64,000 bases of DNA, taken from assembly GCA_038745585.1 (NCBI GenBank), contig JBCDLH010000001.1, positions 1-64,000 of the forward strand, in the 5' to 3' direction. The position numbers and the translations under genes are program-made. This stretch comes from HLUCCA09 sp038745585. Its GTDB lineage: Bacteria > Pseudomonadota > Alphaproteobacteria > Rhodobacterales > Rhodobacteraceae. Shown here in pieces: positions 1 to 8,426 of this stretch (positions within the stretch are counted from its first letter, which is position 1; each line of letters opens with the position of its first letter). The notes below the pieces were generated by a model. It saw only the letters and a list, made by a program, of their open reading frames with translations, made no database searches and was not told the DNA's origin.

Positions 1-1241
1 GGCGCGGCGCGGGCGACCGGCCCCGCAGGCGCGGTCGACCGCGGCGGAGACGGCGGCGCGGCGGCCGTGCTCTGGTGGGTCAGTTGGCGGACGAGGTCTT
101 CCGGCGGCGGAAGGTCGGCCACATGGGTCAGCCGGATGAGCGCCATCTCAGCCGCCATCATCGCGTTCGGCGCCTGGGCGACCTCGTCGAGCGCCTTCAG
201 CAGCATCTGCCACATCCGGCTCAACACCCGCATCTGGAGCGCGCCGGCCATTGCGCGCCCGCGCTCGCGCTCATCGGGCGCAATCGTCGGGTCCTCCGCA
301 GCCTCAGGCGTGATCTTGGTCACCGACACCCAGTGACAGACCTCCGCCAGATCGCGCAGAACCACGAGCGGATCGGCCCCGTCGGCATATTGCGCGGAAA
401 GCTCGATCAACGCGCCTGCTGCATCGCCCCTCAGCACCAATTCGAAAAGGTCGAGGATGCGCCCGCGATCCGCGAGGCCGATCATCCCGCGCACGTCCTC
501 GGTGGAGACCTCTGCCCCGGCGGCCTGCGCGAGCGCTTGGTCGAGAAGCGAGGTCGCATCCCGCGCGGAGCCTTCGGAGGCGCGGGCGATGAGCGCGAGC
601 GCGCCGTCAGCGATCCGCGCGCCCTCGGCCTCGGCGATCCGGCGCATCATCGCGATCATGTCCTCGGGCTCAATCCGGCGCAGGTCGAACCGCTGACAGC
701 GGGACAGGACCGTCACCGGAACCCTGCGGATCTCGGTCGTCGCAAAGATAAACTTGGCGTGGCGCGGCGGCTCCTCCAGCGTCTTAAGAAGCGCATTGAA
801 GGCCGAGCGCGAGAGCATGTGCACTTCGTCGATGATGTAGACCTTGTAGCGCGCCGATCCGGGCGCATAGGCGACGCTGTCGATCACCTGCGCGCGGATG
901 TCGTCGATCCCTGTGTTCGACGCAGCGTCCATCTCCAGAACATCCGGGTGCCGGCCCTCGCCGATCGCGATGCAGTTTTCACAAAGCCCGCAAGGGTCCG
1001 TCGTCGGCCCGCCTGTGCCGTCGGGCCCGGTGCAGTTCATGCCCTTGGCGATGATGCGGGCGGTTGTCGTCTTACCGGTGCCGCGGATGCCGGTGAGGAT
1101 GAAGGCCTGGGCGATCCGGTCCGCCGCGAAGGCGTTCTTCAGGGTGCGGACCATCGCCTCCTGCCCAACGAGGTCGGCAAAGGTCTGCGGACGATACTTA
1201 CGGGCGAGGACTTGGTAGCCTGTGCCTTCTGCGTCGCTCAT
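1..1241 (-). CDS. dnaX: DNA polymerase III subunit gamma/tau (5' part, runs off the window)
   Basis: This is the clamp-loader ATPase of the replicative polymerase, which loads the beta clamp on primed DNA. The minus-strand reading starts MSDAEGTGYQVLARKYRPQT and continues open past base 1, so only about 413 codons are visible. The Walker A loop GIRGTGKTTT lies near residues 51-60 and the Walker B box IIDEVHML near 136-143. The zinc-binding cysteines are at about 70, 84, 87 and 90. The order VLARKYRPQTF, then GKT, then four Cys, then DEVH is diagnostic of the family. The leftmost bases encode the start of the Ala/Pro-rich tau region. The gene lies 78 bases downstream of the thiolase on the same strand, and a link to recR/ybaB beyond the edge cannot be seen. 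Confidence 0.96.
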   Translation of the reverse strand, partial: MSDAEGTGYQVLARKYRPQTFADLVGQEAMVRTLKNAFAADRIAQAFILTGIRGTGKTTTARIIAKGMNCTGPDGTGGPTTDPCGLCENCIAIGEGRHPDVLEMDAASNTGIDDIRAQVIDSVAYAPGSARYKVYIIDEVHMLSRSAFNALLKTLEEPPRHAKFIFATTEIRRVPVTVLSRCQRFDLRRIEPEDMIAMMRRIAEAEGARIADGALALIARASEGSARDATSLLDQALAQAAGAEVSTEDVRGMIGLADRGRILDLFELVLRGDAAGALIELSAQYADGADPLVVLRDLAEVCHWVSVTKITPEAAEDPTIAPDERERGRAMAGALQMRVLSRMWQMLLKALDEVAQAPNAMMAAEMALIRLTHVADLPPPEDLVRQLTHQSTAAAPPSPPRSTAPAGPVARAA

Positions 1242-1319
1242 CCCTACCCCTCCGTCTTGGCCGCCCGACCCTAGGCAAGCGGGGCGGGCGCGTCCATGGC
1301 TCGAACGGGGTCGGCGCGC

Positions 1320-2495
1320 TTAGACCCGCTCAAGCGCGAGGGCGATGCCTTGGCCGCCCCCGATGCACATGGTCACAAGGGCGAGACGACCGCCGGTGCG
1401 TTCGAGCTCGTGCAGGGCCTTGACGGTCAGAATTGCGCCGGTGGCTCCGACCGGGTGTCCCAGCGCAATCGCGCCGCCATTGGGATTGACCCTATCAGGA
1501 TCGAGCCCAAGGCCGCGATTTACGGCAATGGCCTGCGCCGCAAACGCCTCGTTCGACTCAATCACGTCGAAGTCCTCGGTCGAGAGCCCCGTCCGCTGGC
1601 AGAGCGCCTGGACCGCCGGGACTGGGCCGATCCCCATGACCTCGGGCCGCACGCCGGAATGGGCATAGCCGAGGATCCGCGCCCGCGGCGTGAGCCCTGC
1701 GCGATCCGTTGCATCGGCGCGGGCAAGAACAAGCGCCGCCGCCCCATCGTTAATCCCGCTCGCATTGCCAGCGGTGACGGTGCCGTCTTTGCGAAAGACG
1801 GTGCGGAGGGCGGCGAGCTTGTCGCGGGTCGTCGCCTTCGGGTGTTCATCCGTTTCAAAAGGAACGATGTCGCGCTTCACGCGCACCTCGATGGGCACGA
1901 TCTCGCGCGCGAAACGCCCCTCTTCGATTGCCGCGGCCGCGCGGCTCTGGCTCTCGAGGGCGAAAGCGTCCTGATCTTCACGGCTGACATCGTGCTCGGC
2001 GGCGACGTTCTCTGCCGTCACCCCCATATGGCCCGTCCCGAAGGGGCAGTTGAGCGCTCCAAGCATCATGTCGCGCGTGCTCACGTCGCCCATCTTCGCG
2101 CCCCAGCGCGCGTCTGACATTATGAAGGGACTTCGGCTCATGACCTCGGCACCACCGGCTAAACCAAACTCCGCGTCGCCGAGAGCGAGGTTTTGGATGA
2201 CGGAGACGAGCGCTTGCGCGCCCGAGCCGCAGAGCCGGTTGACGTTCATCGCGGGAACCGTCTCCGGCATCCCGGCCTCCATGGCTGCTGCACGAGACAG
2301 ATACATGTCGCGCGGTTCGGTGTTGATGATGTGGCCAAAGGCGACGTGGCCGATCTGCTCCGGTTCGACCTCCGCATCCGCAATCGCGGCCTTGGCCGTC
2401 GCTGCCCCAAGCGCGATCGGAGGCGTGCCGGCCAGAGCGCCGCCGAACGTGCCGATTGCGGTCCGCCGACCCGATAGGATTACGATGTCGTCCAT
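1320..2495 (-). CDS. acetyl-CoA acetyltransferase (thiolase family)
   Basis: This 391-residue type II thiolase condenses two acyl-CoA units or cleaves 3-ketoacyl-CoA. It probably acts in acetoacetyl-CoA or polyhydroxybutyrate metabolism or in beta-oxidation. The nucleophile is Cys89 in NRLCGSGAQ. His347 is in GHPVGATGA, and the second catalytic Cys377 is in CIGGGQG. Length and motif spacing match the family. The start has a purine-rich stretch (AGGAGAGGC) just upstream. It is a stand-alone gene between a small proline-rich gene and dnaX, with no other beta-oxidation or PHB gene beside it. The exact chain-length preference (phaA, atoB or bktB type) cannot be decided from sequence alone, so no symbol is given. 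Confidence 0.93.
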   Translation of the reverse strand: MDDIVILSGRRTAIGTFGGALAGTPPIALGAATAKAAIADAEVEPEQIGHVAFGHIINTEPRDMYLSRAAAMEAGMPETVPAMNVNRLCGSGAQALVSVIQNLALGDAEFGLAGGAEVMSRSPFIMSDARWGAKMGDVSTRDMMLGALNCPFGTGHMGVTAENVAAEHDVSREDQDAFALESQSRAAAAIEEGRFAREIVPIEVRVKRDIVPFETDEHPKATTRDKLAALRTVFRKDGTVTAGNASGINDGAAALVLARADATDRAGLTPRARILGYAHSGVRPEVMGIGPVPAVQALCQRTGLSTEDFDVIESNEAFAAQAIAVNRGLGLDPDRVNPNGGAIALGHPVGATGAILTVKALHELERTGGRLALVTMCIGGGQGIALALERV

Positions 2496-2603
2496 GCCTC
2501 TCCTCCCGTCTTGAAGCAGGACGAGGCTATCCGTTGGTTGGATCAGGGCCGCTGTGACTTGGCGTCCCGGGCTTTCGGAAGAGATGGGGCAGGGGACGGA
2601 AGA

Positions 2604-2915
2604 CTAGGGGTCGGGCGCCGGCTCGACAGGTTCGGCTGTGGGATCGGCCGTTAGGGCGGCCGGTGCAGTGACCGGAGTGAGGAACCGGGCAACCAGCGTC
2701 TGGAGAAGGGGGCTCGCCGCCGCATCCTCAGCGACGGTAGGGCCCTTGCGCGCTCTGCCTTGAGACTTGGCGTGACCAGCCGCAGGAGGGGGCGACGCTC
2801 CATCCGGAACAGCCGCGGCCAGCGGCTTGGCGCCGGAAAGACCGAGATCGGACGGACCGAGATCGGGCGGATGGGCATCGGGCGGATGGGCGTAGGGGCG
2901 ACGAGGGCGCGACAT
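2604..2915 (-). CDS. small proline/alanine-rich hypothetical protein
   Basis: A 103-residue reading frame starts 7 bases after a strong ribosome site (GGAGGAGG at about 2919-2926, minus strand). That site is the main reason to believe it is translated. The N-terminus has a short internal repeat: HPPDAHPPDL, then GPSDLGLS. The rest is rich in Pro, Ala and charged residues, with one hydrophobic patch (SPLLQTLVARFLTP) near residues 67-80. No signal peptide, membrane segment or known domain is visible. Two overlapping frames on the same strand are longer, but one runs into serA and neither has such a start. It resembles low-complexity orphan proteins of the Roseobacter group. Function is unknown. 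Confidence 0.45.
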   Translation of the reverse strand: MSRPRRPYAHPPDAHPPDLGPSDLGLSGAKPLAAAVPDGASPPPAAGHAKSQGRARKGPTVAEDAAASPLLQTLVARFLTPVTAPAALTADPTAEPVEPAPDP

Positions 2916-3058
2916 GATCCTCCTCCAGGGTAGGGCTGAGACGAAAAGACATGGCAGGTGTTACCGCCACGTGAATTCCGCCCTTCGCGCGGACGCGCCC
3001 CAGAGGTTTTCCCGCCGATGCCTGAAATCGAATCAACCGATGGATGATTGCCCGAAGT

Positions 3059-3082
3059 GGCGGCGCCGAGCAAAGCGCCGCC
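3059..3082 (-). terminator. GC-rich hairpin just downstream of serA
   Basis: A perfect 8-bp inverted repeat (GGCGGCGC at 3059-3066, GCGCCGCC at 3075-3082) with an 8-base loop lies 30 bases past the serA stop. There is no T-run on either strand after the stem, so intrinsic termination would be weak. It could equally be an mRNA 3' stabilising hairpin. Confidence 0.35.
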
Positions 3083-3112
3083 CGTGAAGTGGGAAATGTC
3101 CGCCCCGTCGCG

Positions 3113-4720
3113 CTACACCTGAAAGGCAAGAGGCCGCACTTGCCCGAACATCCCCGTCCGGCGAAGCTGACCAATGACCGGCTCGGGCACCGGGCTGTCC
3201 ACATAAAGGAGCGCGATCGCATCCCGCCCTTTCTCGTTCCGACCAAGGGTAAAGTTGGCGATGTTGACGCCGTTCGCGCCCATCGTGTGGCCCAGCGTGC
3301 CGATGATCCCCGGCACGTCCTCATTGGTCGTGTAGAGCATATAAGCGCCGATCTCGGCATCGATGTTGATGCCTTTGATCTGAATGAAACGCGGTTTGCC
3401 GTCGGAGAAGACCGTGCCGGCGATGGACCGCTCGCGCTCCGCGGTCTTGACCGTCAGCTTCATATAGGCCTCGAACACGCCGGACTTGCCCTGCGTCGTC
3501 CGCGAGACCTTGATCCCCCGATCTTTCGCAATGACAGGCGCCGAGACCATGTTGACCTCGGGGTTGCTGGCCTGGAGCACACCGGCGATTGCGGCGCAGC
3601 CGAGCGCGTCGAGATTCATCTCCGCAACGGCGCCATCGTAGAGCAGGTTAATCGCTTGGATCGGTTCGTCTGTCATCTGCCCGATAAACGCGCCGAGATG
3701 CTCGCCGAGCTTGAGCCACGGGCCCATGACGGCCGCTTCCTCCGCCGTGACAGATGGCATGTTGAGCGCATTTTGCACTGCCCCGGTCAGCAGGTAGTCC
3801 GACATTTGCTGGGCGACCTGGAGCGCCACGTTTTCCTGCGCCTCGGTGGTTGACGCGCCGAGATGCGGTGTCACGACAACGTTGGGCAGTCCGAAGAGCG
3901 GGTTCTCTGTCGCCGGCTCCTCTGCGAAAACGTCGAAGGCTGCGCCAGCGACATGCCCCGCTTGGAGTGCTGTGGCGAGGGCGTGCTCGTCCACGAGCCC
4001 GCCTCGGGCGCAATTTATGATGCGCACGCCTTTCTTCGTATGTCCGATTGCATCTGCCGAGAGGATGTTGCGCGTTTTGTCGGTGAGCGGGACGTGGAGC
4101 GTGATGAAGTCAGAGCGCGCCAAGAGGTCGTCGAGCGCGACCTTTGTTACGCCGATCTTGGCTGCGCGCTCCTCGGAAAGGAACGGGTCATAGGCCAACA
4201 CCTTCATCCGCAGCCCCAGCGCGCGCTCACAGACGATTGAGCCGATATTGCCCGCGCCGATGACGCCCAACGTCTTGCCCGTGAGTTCAACCCCCATAAA
4301 GGCCGACTTCGCCCACTTACCGGCATGGGTCGACGCGTCGGCGGCTGGGATCTGCCGAGCGACGGCGAGCATCATGGCGATTGCGTGTTCGGCGGTTGTG
4401 ATCGAGTTCCCAAAGGGTGTGTTCATGACGATCACGCCGCGCTTCGAGGCAGCGGGGATCTCGACATTGTCGACGCCGATCCCGGCGCGACCGACGACTT
4501 TGAGCCGGGGCGCGGCGGCAAGCAATTTTTCGGTGACCTTGGTCGCCGAACGGATGGCAAGGCCATCGTAGTTGGGTATCTCGGCCAGAAGCCGCTCTTT
4601 GTCCTTACCGATCGACGGATCGAACGTGACGTCGATCCCACGGTCACGGAAGATTTGAACAGCGGTTTCGCTCAGCTTGTCTGAGACAAGCACGCGGGGA
4701 AGATTGGTATCGAGCGGCAA
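3113..4720 (-). CDS. serA: D-3-phosphoglycerate dehydrogenase (long form)
   Basis: This is the first enzyme of serine synthesis: NAD-dependent oxidation of 3-phosphoglycerate to 3-phosphohydroxypyruvate. The frame is open further upstream, but I choose a TTG start at 4720. It lies directly after AAAGGAGAGG, and the homologous start is a few residues before RVLVSDKLSETAV. That gives 535 residues, the length of the long SerA class. The Rossmann motif GVIGAGNIGS is at 152-161. Catalytic Arg239 is in NCARGG, Glu268 in VFAEEP and His286 in TPHLGAS. A C-terminal ACT domain begins near YTTNEDVPGI and is the expected serine-feedback site, after an intervening allosteric-substrate-binding domain. The gene lies 98 bases downstream of serC on the same strand, so the two are probably co-transcribed. 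Confidence 0.95.
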   Translation of the reverse strand: MPLDTNLPRVLVSDKLSETAVQIFRDRGIDVTFDPSIGKDKERLLAEIPNYDGLAIRSATKVTEKLLAAAPRLKVVGRAGIGVDNVEIPAASKRGVIVMNTPFGNSITTAEHAIAMMLAVARQIPAADASTHAGKWAKSAFMGVELTGKTLGVIGAGNIGSIVCERALGLRMKVLAYDPFLSEERAAKIGVTKVALDDLLARSDFITLHVPLTDKTRNILSADAIGHTKKGVRIINCARGGLVDEHALATALQAGHVAGAAFDVFAEEPATENPLFGLPNVVVTPHLGASTTEAQENVALQVAQQMSDYLLTGAVQNALNMPSVTAEEAAVMGPWLKLGEHLGAFIGQMTDEPIQAINLLYDGAVAEMNLDALGCAAIAGVLQASNPEVNMVSAPVIAKDRGIKVSRTTQGKSGVFEAYMKLTVKTAERERSIAGTVFSDGKPRFIQIKGINIDAEIGAYMLYTTNEDVPGIIGTLGHTMGANGVNIANFTLGRNEKGRDAIALLYVDSPVPEPVIGQLRRTGMFGQVRPLAFQV

Positions 4721-4818
4721 TGCACCTCTCCTTTCCAGGCCGGGCCTCTGCCCGGAATTTTCTAGAAAATCCCATCGGGGCAAAACCTTCTAGAAGGTTT
4801 TGTCGCCGGACAATGCGC

Positions 4819-5973
4819 TCAAGCGGAAACAACGAGCGCCGCGCGTTCGGTCTCAAAGGCCCAGGCCACCCAGGGCATCAGCGCTTCGACATCGGCGCTT
4901 TCGACCGTCGAGCCGCACCAGATCCGCAAGCCTGGCGGCGCATCGCGATAGGCCCCGATATCAAAGGCCACGCCCTCGGCCTCGAGCCGTTTGGCGACAG
5001 CTTTGGCAAAGGCTGTCCCATCTGCAATTGCCGGATCGGTGAACCTGAGGCAGACCGACGTGGTCGAGCGGGTCGCCGGGTCCGAGGCGAGATAGTCGAT
5101 CCAGCCATGGTCTGCCACGAAGCGCGCGACGACGGCTGCATTTGCCTCCGCTCGCGCGATGAGACCCGGCAGCCCGCCGACGCTTTCGGCCCAATCGAGC
5201 GCAAGCAGATAGTCCTCAACACAGAGCATCGACGGTGTGTTGATCGTTGCGCCCTCGAAGATGCTCTCGTTGACCTTGCCGCCCTTGGTCAGTCGGAAGA
5301 TTTTTGGCAGCGGCCAAGGCGGCGTAAAGCTCTCAAGCCGTGCAACGGCGCGCGGGCTCAAAATTAGCATCCCATGGGCCGCCTCGCCACCGAGGACCTT
5401 CTGCCAGGAAAAGGTCGTCACATCGAGCTTCTCCCAGGGCAGATCCATCGCGAACGCCGCCGAGGTTGCGTCGCAGAGTGTAAGGCCCCCGCGGTCCGCC
5501 GGAATTGCCGCGCCATCTGGGACGCGCACGCCCGATGTTGTTCCATTCCAAGTAAAGCAGACGTCGAAATCATAGTTGAGCGCCGCCATGTCGACGATCT
5601 CACCATAGGGTGCCTCGTGCACGGTCGCGTCGAGCTTCAACTGCTTGACCGCGTCGGTAACCCAGCCCGCCCCGAAGCTTTCCCACGCCACCATCTCGAC
5701 GGGCCGCGCGCCGAGCATCGTCCACATCGCCATCTCGAAGGCGCCGGTGTCTGATGCCGGTACGATCCCAATGCGGTAGTCTGCGGGCACGCCGAGGATT
5801 GCCCGCGTCCGCTCAATGGCGGCCCTGAGTTTAGCTTTGCCGATCGCGGCGCGGTGAGACCGGCCAAGGGGCGCATCGCGAAGCCCATGAAGGGAGAACG
5901 TCGGGGGTTTGGCACAGGGGCCCGAGGAAAAACGCGGATTGGCCGGCCGCGTCGCCGGTTGGTCAAATTCCAT
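4819..5973 (-). CDS. serC: phosphoserine aminotransferase
   Basis: This PLP enzyme converts 3-phosphohydroxypyruvate and glutamate to O-phosphoserine, the step after SerA. The protein of 384 residues belongs to the alphaproteobacterial SerC subgroup. Its N-terminus has the characteristic NPRFSSGPCAKPP motif. The PLP lysine is in TFSWQKVLGGEAAHG, and the phosphate-binding region includes ASDTGAFE. The ATG at 5973 is chosen over an upstream in-frame ATG at 6099 because GGAAGGA sits 9 bases before it and homologues start at this point. It is the first gene of a serC-serA unit. The leader upstream contains competing stem sequences that could involve this ribosome site. Confidence 0.95.
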   Translation of the reverse strand: MEFDQPATRPANPRFSSGPCAKPPTFSLHGLRDAPLGRSHRAAIGKAKLRAAIERTRAILGVPADYRIGIVPASDTGAFEMAMWTMLGARPVEMVAWESFGAGWVTDAVKQLKLDATVHEAPYGEIVDMAALNYDFDVCFTWNGTTSGVRVPDGAAIPADRGGLTLCDATSAAFAMDLPWEKLDVTTFSWQKVLGGEAAHGMLILSPRAVARLESFTPPWPLPKIFRLTKGGKVNESIFEGATINTPSMLCVEDYLLALDWAESVGGLPGLIARAEANAAVVARFVADHGWIDYLASDPATRSTTSVCLRFTDPAIADGTAFAKAVAKRLEAEGVAFDIGAYRDAPPGLRIWCGSTVESADVEALMPWVAWAFETERAALVVSA

Positions 5974-6150
5974 CGCTGCTATCCTTCCAGATATACGCCC
6001 CTCGTTGGGGAGGGGTGTCCCGCGAACGGAAGTACGCTTCCCCTGAAAAACAAGCAAGTGGGAAAGGGCTTTCGCTCTTAGCACCCTGCGGCGTGGCACA
6101 GAAAGCTTCCGGAACAGGCAGCCCGACGTGACGCAGATCTAGCACGCGCG
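5974..6150 (-). promoter_or_regulatory. serC leader: candidate serC leader (attenuator-like)
   Basis: Alphaproteobacterial serC-serA operons are known to carry a conserved non-coding serC leader. On the minus strand here I see GGAAG-CGTA-CTTCC at 6028-6041, a CCCCTC/GAGGGG hairpin at 5998-6015, and the ribosome site GGAAGGA at 5982-5988. The CTTCC arm could pair either with its own GGAAG partner or with the ribosome site. I could not match it to the published covariance model, so the upstream boundary is a guess. Confidence 0.35.
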
Positions 6151-6653
6151 GTTGCGGCAGTGTTCCGGCGAAGACCGGCGCCGCAGCGACAAAAGCCAAC
6201 GGGGTTTCGGTCTCTCGAATCTGCTTCGGCTGTCGATGGAACCGCATTGGGGACCACCGACAGCCGTTTCCAAGGGGTCGCGGCATGGGATCGAACACGC
6301 ACAGTCTAATCGCCAACCTTCAGAGCACGGCGGATCGGCTTCAGGCCTCATCGGATGAGTTCGGTCGTTTTGCAGCAGATTTTGGATGCCTCGGTCTGTC
6401 TTCCGAACCGTCCTTCAAAGGACAATCCGGATAGGTCAGGGCGACGGGTTGGTATCGCGGGAGGTAGACCCCGTTCCCGACACGCGCAGTGTCACGCGTG
6501 ACTTCTCGACGCTAGGGAAGCCGACGGACAATGCCCCTCTCGCGCATTGCGGAACGCGCGTGATTGGAGCCTTTCCCGATCCCGCCACGCGCCTCTAGAG
6601 CGGCAGCGGTTTCACGACAGCATAGACTAACCACTCACTCTCCGTATGGTAAA
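6151..6653. other. intergenic stretch between serC and the metal transporter
   Basis: About 500 bases separate the divergent serC leader from the metal-transporter promoter. Only short overlapping frames of 60-75 codons occur, without ribosome sites, family motifs or agreement between strands. I see no RNA gene, repeat or mobile remnant. It should hold the serC promoter, but no clear -35/-10 pair could be picked out. Confidence 0.5.
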
Positions 6654-6703
6654 TGAGAATGGTTCTCAATTTCATTGACGTTGCGAGTGGTTCGCAATAT
6701 CAT
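6654..6703 (+). promoter_or_regulatory. sigma-70 type promoter with two operator-like palindromes
   Basis: A -35 box TTGACG (6675-6680) and a -10 box TATCAT (6698-6703) are separated by exactly 17 bases. That spacer is itself the palindrome TTGCGAGTGGTTCGCAA (6681-6697). A second, related palindrome TGAGAATGGTTCTCA lies at 6654-6668, just upstream of the -35 box, with centres about 28 bp apart. The shared core is TGnGAnTGGTTCnCA. A repressor on these sites would block RNA polymerase directly. The 15-bp symmetrical form and the neighbouring metal importer suggest a Fur-family regulator (Mur, Zur or Fur). Which one cannot be told from sequence. Confidence 0.7.
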
Positions 6704-6765
6704 CTCAGAAGCACTTATGCCCGCCCGGGTGACTCGCCAACATGACGTAGAAAAGGAGCCATAAG

Positions 6766-7665
6766 ATGCAGATGAGCAATCGGCACTTGGTCGCCAGTGG
6801 CGCGTTGGCCACGGCGCTGTCCGCCACGGCAGCACTCGCCGACATCACGGTTTACGCGACGACCGGCTATCTGGGCGACGCTGTCGCCAAGATAGCACCC
6901 GATGCCGAGATCATTACGATGGTCGGGCCAGGCGGCGACCCGCACACTTATCAGCCCTCGACCCAAGACATTCAGCAGATCCAAGCCGCCGATGCCGTCG
7001 TTTGGAACGGTCTTTTCCTCGAGGCTCGGATGGAAGACCTCCTGATGGGCCTCGGTGACAAAGCGCTCGCGACGGCCGAGCTGTTGCCTGGTACGATGCT
7101 GCTCCCCTGGGAGGATGACCTGAGCGACCCGCACGTCTGGAACAGCCCCGACGCCTGGGCGCTGATCGTTGGCCACGTCGCCGATCATCTGAGCGAAATA
7201 GACCCCGATAACGCGGACACCTACCTGGTAAACGCCAAGGCCTATGTTCAAGAGATTGAGGCCGCTCACACCGAGGCCGAAGCCCTGCTCGCTTCCATCC
7301 CCGAAGACAATCGTATCCTCATCACGGGGCACGACGCTTTTGAATACTTCGGCGATACATACGGTCTCGAAGTACGGGCGACCGACTTTGTTTCCACCGA
7401 GGCAGAGATGAGCCCAGCAGAACTGGCGGAACTGGCGGAGTTCATTGCCGAAAACCAAATCCCGACGATATTCCAGGACAACCAAGCCAATCCGCAGGCC
7501 ATCGTCAGCCTGCAGGAAGCCGTGCAGGCGCTCGGCTGGGAAGTTCAGATTTCGGCGGATGAGCTCTTCGCAGACTCCCTCGGTGCAGACGAGAGCGTCG
7601 ATGAATATCTGGAGGTTTTCCTGCACAACGCGCGGGCCGTCGCGGCGGCGCTCGTGGGGAGTTGA
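6766..7665 (+). CDS. metal ABC transporter periplasmic binding protein (TroA/ZnuA family)
   Basis: This 299-residue cluster A-I binding protein carries a Mn, Zn or Fe ion to its membrane transporter. It has a signal peptide ending near TAALA-DI (residue 25). Likely ligands are His60 in GGDPHTYQPS, His123 in DPHVWNSP, His189 in TGHDAFEYF and Asp270 in ELFADSLG. That His-His-His-Asp set is the TroA pattern, and there is no His-rich loop as in ZnuA. This favours manganese or a broad Mn/Zn role over a dedicated zinc protein. The start follows AAGGAG by 8 bases. It is the first gene of a tight four-gene operon controlled by the palindromic promoter just upstream. Confidence 0.9.
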   Translation: MQMSNRHLVASGALATALSATAALADITVYATTGYLGDAVAKIAPDAEIITMVGPGGDPHTYQPSTQDIQQIQAADAVVWNGLFLEARMEDLLMGLGDKALATAELLPGTMLLPWEDDLSDPHVWNSPDAWALIVGHVADHLSEIDPDNADTYLVNAKAYVQEIEAAHTEAEALLASIPEDNRILITGHDAFEYFGDTYGLEVRATDFVSTEAEMSPAELAELAEFIAENQIPTIFQDNQANPQAIVSLQEAVQALGWEVQISADELFADSLGADESVDEYLEVFLHNARAVAAALVGS

Positions 7666-7666
7666 G

Positions 7667-8419
7667 ATGACCGAGATGTCCATTGCCTGTGAGAGCCGGT
7701 GTCTCTCGGTTGCGTATCGCGACGAACCGGTGTTGCAGCACGTGGACTTCCGCGTGCCGGTCGGCAGCGTGATGGGCATCGTCGGCCCCAACGGCGCCGG
7801 CAAGTCGACGTTGATCAAGGCCATGCTCGGTCTTGTCAAACCACTTGCCGGCAGCTCGGAGTTCTTCGGGCGATCGCTTGATGAGGTCCGAAAGCGCGTG
7901 GGATACATGCCCCAATCTGCGAGCGTGGATTGGGACTTTCCAACGACCGTCATCGATTTGGCCGTCATGGGTACCTACGGCGAGCTAGGCTGGATCCGCC
8001 GCCCTGGCAAAGCGGAACGCATGCGCGCGCTAGCGGCGCTGGAACAGACCGGTATGCAAGCTTACGCCTCCCGGCAGATCGGAGAGCTTTCCGGCGGTCA
8101 GCGCCAACGTGCCTTTCTTGCCCGCGCCCTTGTCCAAGCCCCTGATCTTTATTTCATGGACGAACCGTTCGAGGGGATCGACGCGAAGAGCCAGCAAGAG
8201 ATGATCGAGGTGATCAAAGGCCTAAGCAGGCAGGGTAAGACCCTCGTGATCGTGCACCACCATCTGGGCAGCGTCCTGGATTTTTGCGACCACGTCACGC
8301 TGCTCAACAAGCGCGTTGTGGCGTCGGGGCCCGGCACGGAAACCTTCACCAAGCAAAACATCTCTATCGCCTATCAGGCGAGCGACGGCGCCGAGGCGTT
8401 CCTGGCAGAGGCCGGATAG
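7667..8419 (+). CDS. metal ABC transporter ATP-binding protein (TroB type)
   Basis: This 250-residue ATPase powers the metal importer. Walker A is GPNGAGKST near residues 41-49, the ABC signature is LSGGQRQR, and Walker B is LYFMDEP. A switch histidine is in VHHHLG, within the stretch that follows. The frame is open further upstream, but the ATG at 7667 lies 1 base after the binding-protein stop and follows GGGGAG, so it is the natural start. The sequence stretch RVGYMPQSASVDWDFP is typical of the Mn/Zn/Fe transporter ATPases. Its partners are the two permeases that follow. Confidence 0.93.
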   Translation: MTEMSIACESRCLSVAYRDEPVLQHVDFRVPVGSVMGIVGPNGAGKSTLIKAMLGLVKPLAGSSEFFGRSLDEVRKRVGYMPQSASVDWDFPTTVIDLAVMGTYGELGWIRRPGKAERMRALAALEQTGMQAYASRQIGELSGGQRQRAFLARALVQAPDLYFMDEPFEGIDAKSQQEMIEVIKGLSRQGKTLVIVHHHLGSVLDFCDHVTLLNKRVVASGPGTETFTKQNISIAYQASDGAEAFLAEAG

Positions 8420-8426
8420 CGCGGCA

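Noticed and set aside
75..1274. 399-codon plus-strand frame across the dnaX region
   Set aside because: It is antisense to dnaX, whose Walker, zinc and DEVH motifs are unmistakable. The plus-strand translation has no domain.
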